DNA from: DAOTUB01 sp034437455
GTDB lineage: Bacteria; Chloroflexota; Anaerolineae; B4-G1
Assembly (NCBI GenBank): GCA_034437455.1
Contig: DAOTUB010000190.1
Coordinates: forward strand, 1-7,954
DNA: 7,954 bases
Direction of reading: 5' to 3'
Shown here: piece after piece, positions 1 to 5,674 of the stretch
Layout: every line of letters begins with the position of its first letter
Numbering within the stretch: position 1 is the first letter of the stretch
Made by a program: the position numbers and the translations under genes
Notes under the pieces: model-generated
What the model saw: the letters and a program-made list of their open reading frames with translations, nothing else
Told to the model about the DNA's origin: nothing
Databases searched by the model: none

Positions 1-228
1 TTTTTGGCTAAATTGTCAAGGTGCCATTGTCGAATATGTCAAGAGTGTTCCTCACTTGACCCAGAACCAACTCGCGTCCTAACTTTGGCCGCTGAGGCGG
101 CCTCGTATCCACTAGAATCGAACAGTGTCTGTACCTGTTTTAGGCAAGACGTCAAGAGCTTAAAAGCGAGACGCCCGGTATCTGAGAGATACCGAGCATC
201 TATTTTTACTTTGTGCTCCCTAAAGTTA
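1..228. other. Gene-free flank downstream of the toxin locus
   Basis: No reading frame here resembles a known family, and the short frames on both strands have no convincing ribosome binding site or protein-like composition. The base composition is visibly less GC-rich than the operon. Visible structure consists of a 6-bp stem with a 4-nt loop (87-92 / 97-102), an 8-bp stem with a 3-nt loop (176-183 / 187-194), and two minus-strand TTGACA hexamers at 37-42 and 14-19. The second hexamer would need a -10 box beyond the left edge, so a promoter for a gene outside the window is possible but not shown. Confidence 0.5.
176..194. terminator. Possible small hairpin terminator after the toxin gene
   Basis: A perfect 8-bp inverted repeat (CGGTATCT / AGATACCG) with a 3-nt loop begins about 35 bp past the end of the toxin frame. 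On the plus strand it is followed, after about 8 nt, by a T-rich stretch (tatttttact). On the minus strand the following bases are not T-rich. It could therefore end plus-strand transcription or simply protect the 3' end of the minus-strand message. Terminator function is an inference. Confidence 0.25.
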
Positions 229-669
229 TCACAGAGTTGCTTCTGGATCCATGACAACTAACCCTTCGTCGGAGGCAGCTTGGCACAGTCCAGCGTCTGC
301 ACAGACAAAAACCGGTGACAATGCTCTGAAATTGAGCACAGACGTCAACTGTAGGGCATCCAATGTCCTGAGGCCACGTTGCAGCACCAGATCTCTGGCC
401 TACTGAATGCAACCGCTGTGGAAACCCGCTACGACGAGGTCGCTCGACACTTCGTGGTCAAAGTATGTCAGGGCATCATTCAAAGCCTGAACAGCGATCT
501 CACCCCGATTCTGTCTCCGTCGTAGTGCCGAAGCCAATTCGACAAGCGCCAATTCCGAAATGATCAGAGCGTTATCCCGATCATCGAAGATAGCATCGAC
601 TTGCCCAGACCCGCTCTCGCGATGATACCGTTTGACCAAAGCACTGGTGTCGAAGAAGTAAAAAGCCAC
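229..669 (-). pseudogene. vapC: VapC-like PIN-domain toxin gene interrupted by an in-frame TAG
   Basis: PIN-domain proteins of the VapC family are Mg-dependent ribonucleases that cut RNA (often tRNA) when not held by their antitoxin. The frame starts at GTG 669, with AGGAG five bases upstream, and overlaps the upstream stop by one base (TAGTG). It begins VAFYFFDTSALVKRY, the classical PIN strand 1 with catalytic Asp7, followed by Glu44 in ALVELASAL. A TAG at 400-402 (codon 90) ends the open frame after 89 residues. The same frame continues without further stops to TGA at 229-231, followed directly by TAA. This 56-residue remainder contains LRTLDALQL (Asp104) and VCADAGL (Asp125), the missing half of the PIN acidic site. 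Total length of 146 codons before the final stop is normal for VapC. The truncated product would lack two of four catalytic acids and should be inactive. Alternatives are a sequencing error or TAG readthrough; the latter is unlikely because at least six genes in this window end with TAG. Confidence 0.82.
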
Positions 670-1073
670 TATCGCTCCTGGCGCTCGACGAGCACTTCTT
701 GAGACAAAGAACCTTTCATCGTGGACAATCCCTGCCGTACTTGTTCCAGGCTGATCTCCGGCCTCCTCATAACTCGGAGACCATATTCTAGCCCGTCTGA
801 GACTGGGTATCCCTGACGGCGCAGTTCCTGTAAAGCTCGTTGCTTTCGAGAGGTGAAGGTAACGCCTTCCTGTGAACGCGAGCCTTCCAGGGCTTGTGCC
901 GCCTGACTTAACTCCAACCAACGGCGGTGAGGATAGGCCGTTAGCTTATCGGCTCCTATGATCAGATAGGCTCCCGGGGCCAGGGTTAGGACAGCGACGC
1001 CTTCGTCTTGAATGTCTAGCATTTCTAACGGCAAGGTCACACTTTTGCCGTCAATCGTGATGTCCTGTGCCAT
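669..1073 (-). CDS. Putative antitoxin partner of the PIN-domain toxin
   Basis: This 134-residue protein starts at ATG 1073, which has a GGGGG-type ribosome binding site (AAAAGGGGGACGAAA) just upstream. A longer frame reaching 1118 would start at TTG inside the inserted element and is not preferred. The N-terminal half is hydrophobic and strand-like (ITIDGKSVTLPLEML, then VAVLTLAPGAYLIIGADKL), loosely recalling SpoVT/AbrB-like DNA-binding folds. The C-terminal half is charged and helical, ending in EISLEQVRQGLSTMKGSLSQ and then EVLVERQER, a tail type I associate with antitoxins placed before PIN genes. The one-base overlap with the toxin start implies translational coupling. Position and organisation support an antitoxin role. 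The family itself is not firmly recognised, and DNA binding or autoregulation is inference. Confidence 0.55.
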   Translation of the reverse strand: MAQDITIDGKSVTLPLEMLDIQDEGVAVLTLAPGAYLIIGADKLTAYPHRRWLELSQAAQALEGSRSQEGVTFTSRKQRALQELRRQGYPVSDGLEYGLRVMRRPEISLEQVRQGLSTMKGSLSQEVLVERQER

Positions 1074-1103
1074 TTTCGTCCCCCTTTTCAACGGATTGAC
1101 CTG

Positions 1104-1242
1104 ACTATATTGCAGCAATTCCCATTATGGGAAACAATGAGAGTTGTAGCCGCGATTTCTATATCGCGAAGGATGCTTCATGCGGCAAAATGCACGCGCT
1201 ATGGAAAGCGCGGCTACAAAACGGGAATTGCTGACTATATTG
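1104..1242. mobile_element. MITE-like palindromic element with target site duplication
   Basis: Positions 1113-1233 are bounded by perfect 11-bp terminal inverted repeats, CAGCAATTCCC (1113-1123) and GGGAATTGCTG (1223-1233). They are flanked by the 9-bp direct repeat ACTATATTG (1104-1112 and 1234-1242). The identity extends to 12 bp (CTGACTATATTG at 1101-1112 and 1231-1242), so the exact edge is ambiguous by three bases. Inside is a second perfect 11-bp inverted repeat, TTGTAGCCGCG (1144-1154) with CGCGGCTACAA (1209-1219). That repeat encloses two smaller hairpins (1151-1156 / 1163-1168 and 1196-1200 / 1207-1211). It has no coding capacity. These are the hallmarks of a non-autonomous transposable element moved by a transposase elsewhere. 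The parent IS family cannot be told from this sequence; 9-bp duplications occur in IS4- and IS5-type families among others. Confidence 0.75.
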
Positions 1243-1267
1243 TATCCGCTTTCGATGGGAGAGTCAA
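1239..1267 (-). promoter_or_regulatory. Sigma-70-type promoter for the toxin-antitoxin module
   Basis: On the minus strand, TTGACT (1267-1262) is separated by exactly 17 bp from TACAAT (1244-1239), a near-consensus housekeeping promoter. It lies directly after the etfA stop codon, with the -35 beginning two bases past it, and points toward the antitoxin gene. The -10 box overlaps the right copy of the element's target duplication. Transcription would start near 1232, at the edge of the inserted element, giving a leader of about 160 nt that contains the whole hairpin element. Confidence 0.6.
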
Positions 1268-1269
1268 GG

Positions 1270-2331
1270 TTACTGTTCGCTTACCAATTCAAGCAGCACT
1301 GGCAATACTTCCCTCGGCTCTGCTTCCAGACACAGATCAGCCATCTCGAAGATGGGCGCATCGGGATCGGGGTGGATGGCCAGGATGAACTGGGCCTCCT
1401 CGATCGCGGCGTTGTGGAATGTGTCTCCCCGGATGCCCACCGCCACGTAGACCTCGGGGGCGACGGTCACGCCGCGCACGTCCACGATCTGTTCGGCTTC
1501 GATCCAGCCCGCGTCCCGCGCTCCCCGGTCGCCAGCCACCCGCCCACCCAGCGCCGCCGCCAGTTGTTTCACCATCTCAAAGTCTCCCGCCTGCCGACCC
1601 GCCGCCACGATCACGGGCGCTTGGGCAAGCGATACCGCAGGCGGCTCGAAACCCTCCGCCTCTCCCACCACGCGCACGGCCGGCTCCACCGGCTCGACGT
1701 CGAGCAGCGTAGGATCGCCCTGGCGGTAAGAATCAATGAAGGGAGCGGGGAAAGCGTCCGGTTCGATGGTGAGGAATTGCGGGCGTGCCTCGGGACAGGC
1801 GACGATCTCAAAGTACTCGCCGCCATAGATGGGTAAAGCGGCCTGCACCGTTCGCGTCGATTCGTCCAGGCTGATCGCCGTCACGTGTTCGATCAGCCCG
1901 CCGCCCAACGCTTGAGCCAGCCGGGGCGCCAATTCCTGCCCCTGCGCGGCGACTCCAAAGATGACCACCTCCGGCTGCTCCATCTCGAAGAGATCGACCA
2001 GCACCTTCAGGTAAGATTCTAGCGAAAACTGGGCCAGCGCGGGATGGTCAGCCACGCGGACACCGTCGGCCCCGGCCTGGTAGAGGGTTTGCGCCAGGCT
2101 TGTGGTGAACGCTGTCGAACCATCGGTCACGCCTTCGCCCAGCAGGACGCTGTAGACGTAAGCTCCCAGCGAGTCGGCCAGGGTGCGAGCCGCACCGATA
2201 GCCTCTAACGTGACCGACGACACAGCATTATCTATGACGTCGGCCACGACCCAGACGCCTCCTCCTCCGGTCGCTTCCTCGGCGACCTCCTCCTGCTGCG
2301 CCATCAATAGGTCAAGATACGATGTATCCAT
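1270..2331 (-). CDS. etfA: Electron transfer flavoprotein alpha subunit, divergent
   Basis: EtfA pairs with EtfB to carry electrons from acyl-CoA dehydrogenases to a quinone oxidoreductase, or to bifurcate electrons in anaerobes. The protein has 353 residues (typical is about 320-330, so it has a longer N-terminus). Residues 26-150 form the nucleotide-binding-like N-terminal domain (VWVVADVIDNAVSSVTLEA, then GAYVYSVLLGEG). Residues 239-345 form the FAD domain: AAGRQAGD (244-250), DRGARDAGW (268-276), VAPEVYVAVGIRGDTFHN (290-307) and PDPDAPIFEMAD (321-332). Compared with the family pattern, the QxGQTGK segment is QIVDVRG with one extra residue. The GISGAIQH motif reads GIRGDTFH, and INKD reads IHPD. 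FAD binding may thus differ. It starts at ATG 2331, nine bases after etfB, and its AGGAGG site overlaps the etfB stop region. It is the last gene of the operon, with a separate promoter just beyond it. Confidence 0.9.
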   Translation of the reverse strand: MDTSYLDLLMAQQEEVAEEATGGGGVWVVADVIDNAVSSVTLEAIGAARTLADSLGAYVYSVLLGEGVTDGSTAFTTSLAQTLYQAGADGVRVADHPALAQFSLESYLKVLVDLFEMEQPEVVIFGVAAQGQELAPRLAQALGGGLIEHVTAISLDESTRTVQAALPIYGGEYFEIVACPEARPQFLTIEPDAFPAPFIDSYRQGDPTLLDVEPVEPAVRVVGEAEGFEPPAVSLAQAPVIVAAGRQAGDFEMVKQLAAALGGRVAGDRGARDAGWIEAEQIVDVRGVTVAPEVYVAVGIRGDTFHNAAIEEAQFILAIHPDPDAPIFEMADLCLEAEPREVLPVLLELVSEQ

Positions 2332-2340
2332 AGCGCCTCC

Positions 2341-3171
2341 TTACTCCCGCACCCCATAGGGGCGTTGACCCCTACGGGACTGCACCCGCTGTCGTAGTGC
2401 ATCGACTGCTGCCTGAGCCATCTCGTCCACTGTGCCGCTTGCGCGCAGCCCTCGCTCTCGCATTGGAGGAAAGTCCCGTCCTCTCGGCTCCAAAAGTGGA
2501 TTGAGGAATTCCGCGTCCACCAGGTCTGCCACTTTCCACTGCTCCAGCGCCGCCGCGATCTCGCCGACGCCTTTGTAGACGTTGACCAGACGGACGCCAT
2601 CCGGGTAGCGGGGCTTGAGCGATCCAGGTGTCACCGTGACGACTGCTGGCAGGTCCGCTTCGTGGATCACATAGTCCGTCTTGTTCTGGCAGACCACTTC
2701 CACGCGCTCGCCAGCCGCCTTCACCGCCCAGGCGCCGACAATCTGAGGCCATCCCAGAGCCTCGGCCAGCCGGGGACCCAGTTGACTCTGACCGGTATCC
2801 AGGGTGGTTGCACCTGTCAGAACTAGATCGGCCCCTCCCAGTTGCTCCACCGTCGCCGCCAGCACGCGAGCCATCACCGCGTCGTCGGCCTGGGCGGGGC
2901 TGCCGACGAGGTAAACCGCCCTGTCGGCGCCGGTCGCCAACGCCTGGCGAAGCACGTCGTCGTCGGGCAGCGGGCCTCGCGGGAGAGCGACCACCTCGGC
3001 GTTGGTCGAGTCCTTGATGCGCAACGCCGCCTCCAGCGCGCAACGGTCGGCCGGCTGGAGGATGTACTCCTCCCGGTTGATAAAAATGCGCCCCGCCCGC
3101 CGGTTGACTGCGATACCACGGGGGTCGAGAACTCGTCCAAGAATCACGATCACTCGGTATTTCCGCCGCAT
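2341..3171 (-). CDS. etfB: Electron transfer flavoprotein beta subunit
   Basis: EtfB (276 residues; family about 250-265) forms the heterodimer with EtfA and usually binds AMP or a second FAD. Recognisable blocks are ALEAALRIKD (45-54), LRQALATGADRAVYL (74-88), DLVLTGATTLDTGQSQLGP (115-133), LPAVVTVTPGSLKPRYPDG (174-192) and the C-terminal VADL (214-217). The common NPFDE block before ALE is replaced by QPADRC. The usual IDGDTGQ nucleotide loop is LDTGQSQ, so the nucleotide site is also unusual. The last 55 residues form a charged extension. It starts at ATG 3171 with AGGAGGAG upstream and lies 11 bp after the preceding acyl-CoA dehydrogenase, whose TAG overlaps this ribosome binding site. 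The order etfB-etfA directly after ACAD genes supports a role as their electron acceptor. Whether it bifurcates cannot be decided from the sequence. Confidence 0.92.
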   Translation of the reverse strand: MRRKYRVIVILGRVLDPRGIAVNRRAGRIFINREEYILQPADRCALEAALRIKDSTNAEVVALPRGPLPDDDVLRQALATGADRAVYLVGSPAQADDAVMARVLAATVEQLGGADLVLTGATTLDTGQSQLGPRLAEALGWPQIVGAWAVKAAGERVEVVCQNKTDYVIHEADLPAVVTVTPGSLKPRYPDGVRLVNVYKGVGEIAAALEQWKVADLVDAEFLNPLLEPRGRDFPPMRERGLRASGTVDEMAQAAVDALRQRVQSRRGQRPYGVRE

Positions 3172-3182
3172 AGCTGCTCCTC

Positions 3183-4349
3183 CTATGGCCTGATCCGCAC
3201 GCCGTGCTCGCGGAAGATATTGCTGGCGATGACGAAACGCTGAATCTCGCTGGTGCCCTCAAAGATCTCGGAGATGCGGGCGTCGCGGAAGGCTCGCTCG
3301 ATGGGAAAGTCCCGCGTGAAACCCAGACCGCCGTGGATCTGTAGCGCCATGTCAATGGCGCGGGAGGCGATCTCGGAACCGTACACCTTGCACATCGCCG
3401 CCAGTTGGCTGAAGGGCTTACCGGTATCCACCATCCAGGCCACGCGGTAGATCAGGCTGCGCAATACCTCGATCTCTGTCGCCATGTCCGCGATCATCCA
3501 CTGCACCGACTGCTTGTGGGCCAGTTCCACGCCAAATTGCTTGCGGGTTTTGGCCCAGCGAACGGCCATCTCCAGCGCCATCTCCGCGCCGCCCAGGGCG
3601 GCGGCGCTCAACGTCAGCCGGCCCATGTCCAGGGTCTTCATAAAGGAGATGAACCCCTCGCCCACCTTGCCCAGCACGTTCTCGTGCGGCACGCGCACGT
3701 CCTCAAAGATCAGTTCCGCCGTCGCACTGCCCCGGATGCCCATTTTGTTCTCGTGGGTGCCCACCGTGAAACCGGGCATGTCCGACTCGATGATAAAGGC
3801 CGTGATGCCTCCGCGCGCCCCCAGCGTCGGATCGGTGACCGCCATGGCGGTCAGGATGTCGGCGTAACTACCGTTGGTGTTAAACGTCTTGGTACCGTTG
3901 AGGATCCAGTGGTCCCCATCCCGCACGGCGCGGGTGCGGATCGCCGCCGCGTCGGAGCCGGCGTCGGACTCGGTCAGCACAAAGGCGCCGAACTTTTCCC
4001 CGCGTGCCAGCGGCGTCAGATACTTTTTCCTTTGCGCTTCGTTGCCATCCAGGTAGATCACCGTCGCGCCGATGCCGATATGGGTGCCGACGTTGACCGC
4101 CGTGGAGGTGCAGACCCGGCCCAGTTCCTCCATCAGGATGCAGTAGCCGGTCTCGCCCGCCCCCATTCCGCCGTACTCCTGCGGAAAACAGACGCCCAGC
4201 AGGCCGATCTTGGCCATCTTTTTGAGCGTCTCGAAAGGCACCCGCTTCTCCCGGTCAAGCTCCATCGCCAGAGAAGCCATCTCGTTTTCGGCAAATTCCC
4301 GGATCATCCGGCGCAGAGCCACGTGTTCTGGAGAAAACGTAAAATCCAT
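3183..4349 (-). CDS. Acyl-CoA dehydrogenase with canonical catalytic Glu
   Basis: A 388-residue flavoprotein of the ACAD family that oxidises acyl-CoA to trans-2-enoyl-CoA and passes electrons to ETF. The N-terminal helical domain covers residues 1-120 and includes FPQEYGGMGAGE. The central beta domain has LTESDAGSD (125-133) and LNGTKTFNTNG (150-160). The C-terminal helical domain has RKQFG (269-273) and QIHGGLGF (337-344). EIFEGTSEIQR (361-371) carries the expected base Glu364, as in short-chain and related ACADs. Length and motif spacing are ordinary, so the protein should be active. The start at ATG 4349 has an excellent ribosome binding site (AAAGGAGGTG, six bases from the start). The gene follows the other ACAD by 45 bp and precedes etfB by 11 bp. 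Chain-length or branched-chain preference is not readable. A butyryl-, glutaryl- or methyl-branched acyl-CoA enzyme are all possible. Confidence 0.93.
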   Translation of the reverse strand: MDFTFSPEHVALRRMIREFAENEMASLAMELDREKRVPFETLKKMAKIGLLGVCFPQEYGGMGAGETGYCILMEELGRVCTSTAVNVGTHIGIGATVIYLDGNEAQRKKYLTPLARGEKFGAFVLTESDAGSDAAAIRTRAVRDGDHWILNGTKTFNTNGSYADILTAMAVTDPTLGARGGITAFIIESDMPGFTVGTHENKMGIRGSATAELIFEDVRVPHENVLGKVGEGFISFMKTLDMGRLTLSAAALGGAEMALEMAVRWAKTRKQFGVELAHKQSVQWMIADMATEIEVLRSLIYRVAWMVDTGKPFSQLAAMCKVYGSEIASRAIDMALQIHGGLGFTRDFPIERAFRDARISEIFEGTSEIQRFVIASNIFREHGVRIRP

Positions 4350-4394
4350 TTTCCACCTCCTTTGGGTGAGCGTCGCTTTGCTTACATCGAACCA

Positions 4395-5570
4395 CTACGG
4401 CACGATCTCGAGGTCTCGATCGGCGAATACCCGCTGAGCGACCCGGACGCGATGCAGTTCGGTCGGCCCGCCGATGATGCCCAGCGCGCGGGCGTCGCGG
4501 TACTTGCGGGCCATCGGATAGTCCTCCATGTAGCCGTAGCCACCCATCACCTGGAGCATGTGGTTGGTGACGCTGCGGGCCACTTGCGCGCCAAAGACCT
4601 TGATGACGGCGGCGTCAAGCCCCAGGTCGCCTCCCTGATCCGCTTGCCAGGCTCCGTGGTAGACGAGGTAGCGCAAGGCCTCGATCTGGATCAAACTATC
4701 GGCCACGAAATTCTGGATGGCCTGTTTTTCGGCGATGGGGACATCGAACTGGATACGTTCGGCGGCGAACTGTGCTGCCACGTCCAGGGCATCCGCGGCC
4801 ATGCCCAGCCCTGCCGCGCCCAGTGTGACGGACATACGTTGCTGCGCTCGCCGGGCGATGTCTCCCCCTGCTCCCGCCTCGCCAAGCCGGTTGGCGGCTG
4901 GTACGCGACAACCCTCCAGATAGAGTGTGTTGACAGCCAGACTGCGCAGTCCCAAGGTCGGCTCGCGATACCCCACTGTCAGACCAGGCGTGTCCTTGGG
5001 GATCAAGAAAGCATCAACGCCCTCCGGTCCCTGGGCAAAGACGAGAAAGAGGCCGGCGATCTCGCCGTTGGCGACCCAGGTCTTGACCCCATCGAGCACG
5101 ATCCCCCCCCCCTCCTGTCCCCCCCCAACGGAGGGGGGAAGGTAAGTGGCGCGAGTCTGGAGCACATCCGTGTCGCTGCCAGCATCCGGCTCGGTGAGCG
5201 CAAAAGCGCCGATAGCCTCGCCGCTGGCGAGCAATGGCAGCCACTCTTTCTTCTGTGCATCGCTGCCGTGCTCCAGGATCGCCATCGCCGTCAGACTCAC
5301 GTGCGTCGCCAGCGTCACTGCAACGGACAAGCAATCCCGGGCCAGCGTCTCGATGAGCAGGGCATAGCTGACGAAATCCAGTTCTGCGCCAAAATAGTCC
5401 TCGGGCAGCGTCGCCCCCAGAAAGCCTTGCTGGGCGGCCTTGCGGAGCACATCCAGCGGAAGCTTTTCCTCCTTGTCAATCTCCTCCGCGATGGGCGCGA
5501 TCTCTTTGGCGGCAAAGTCCTGGAACATGGAGTGGAACATTTTTTGTTCTTCACTGAGGGTAAAGTCCAT
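4395..5570 (-). CDS. Acyl-CoA dehydrogenase lacking the usual catalytic Glu
   Basis: A 391-residue ACAD-family protein, clearly paralogous to its downstream neighbour. It keeps the FAD motif LTEPDAGSD (125-133), LDGVKTWVANG (159-169), MGGYGY (342-347) and the overall domain order. In the C-terminal catalytic loop the sequence is GIIGGPTELHR (364-374), so Gly367 stands where Glu364 sits in the neighbour. The alternative base position used by isovaleryl- and long-chain ACADs (the residue before Arg in the QER/LER segment) is Gln244 in RAQQRM. Neither usual Glu is therefore present. Residues about 144-155 (LPPSVGGGQEGG) are an insert of about eight net residues encoded by long C/G runs. The start at ATG 5570 follows AGGAGG. 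It could be a non-catalytic or specialised subunit, possibly a hetero-oligomer partner of the adjacent ACAD; that is inference. Confidence 0.9.
   Translation of the reverse strand: MDFTLSEEQKMFHSMFQDFAAKEIAPIAEEIDKEEKLPLDVLRKAAQQGFLGATLPEDYFGAELDFVSYALLIETLARDCLSVAVTLATHVSLTAMAILEHGSDAQKKEWLPLLASGEAIGAFALTEPDAGSDTDVLQTRATYLPPSVGGGQEGGGIVLDGVKTWVANGEIAGLFLVFAQGPEGVDAFLIPKDTPGLTVGYREPTLGLRSLAVNTLYLEGCRVPAANRLGEAGAGGDIARRAQQRMSVTLGAAGLGMAADALDVAAQFAAERIQFDVPIAEKQAIQNFVADSLIQIEALRYLVYHGAWQADQGGDLGLDAAVIKVFGAQVARSVTNHMLQVMGGYGYMEDYPMARKYRDARALGIIGGPTELHRVRVAQRVFADRDLEIVP
5103..5138. repeat. Homopolymer-rich inverted repeat inside the acyl-CoA dehydrogenase gene
   Basis: On the plus strand there are runs of ten C (5103-5112), eight C (5119-5126) and six G (5133-5138). 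A perfect 9-bp inverted repeat joins 5107-5115 with 5130-5138 across a 14-nt loop. In the gene's frame it encodes the low-complexity stretch LPPSVGGGQEGGG, absent from the neighbouring ACAD. It looks like a small repeat inserted in frame into a surface loop of the beta domain. The long runs make it prone to slippage and also to sequencing error. Confidence 0.65.
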
Positions 5571-5674
5571 AGCCCCTCCTCCTTGCTGGTATGTGGGTAG
5601 ACGGGTACATTGGTAAATTGGTAGATTGGATTCCTACCAATTTGCCCGCCCAAAGGGTGTCCCAGTCTACCGAT
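5571..5674. repeat. Intergenic GGTAGAT-type periodic repeats and hairpin
   Basis: This 104-bp gap between the hydratase and the first ACAD is the longest inside the operon. On the plus strand, near-tandem 8-mers related to TTGGTAGA occur at about 5610-5630. A perfect 10-bp inverted repeat, AAATTGGTAG (5615-5624) and CTACCAATTT (5634-5643), has a 9-nt loop. On the minus strand an exact doubled ATCGGTAG (5667-5682 region) runs through the hydratase stop codon. The gap also holds the AGGAGG site of the ACAD. The stem is AT-rich with no T-tract, so a terminator is not supported. Confidence 0.5.

Noticed and set aside
87..102. GC-rich hairpin GGCCGC / GCGGCC as a terminator
   Set aside because: The stem is only 6 bp and no T-tract follows on either strand.
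4..261. Short open frames on both strands in the left flank
   Set aside because: No ribosome binding site, family resemblance or conserved pattern; the plus-strand one overlaps the end of the toxin locus.
400..402. Recoding or readthrough of TAG in the toxin gene
   Set aside because: Thiolase, dehydrogenase, hydratase, both ACADs and the antitoxin all end with TAG here, so TAG is an ordinary stop in this genome.
400..921. Long version of the toxin frame starting inside the antitoxin gene
   Set aside because: PIN homology begins only at GTG 669, which has its own ribosome binding site. The upstream part overlaps the antitoxin gene and is not protein-like.
1074..1118. N-terminal extension of the antitoxin into the inserted element
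   Set aside because: It would need a TTG start inside the element, while ATG 1073 has a good ribosome binding site.
1106..1136. Second promoter-like pair (TTGTTT, 17 bp, TGCAAT) at the left copy of the duplication
   Set aside because: Both boxes are weak. It probably reflects a remnant of the duplicated -10 region, not a working promoter.
3405..5600. Very long plus-strand open frame (about 730 codons) opposite both acyl-CoA dehydrogenases
   Set aside because: It lies wholly antisense to two well-recognised genes. Its His/Arg/Gln-rich translation is typical of the shadow of GC-rich coding sequence, and it matches no family.
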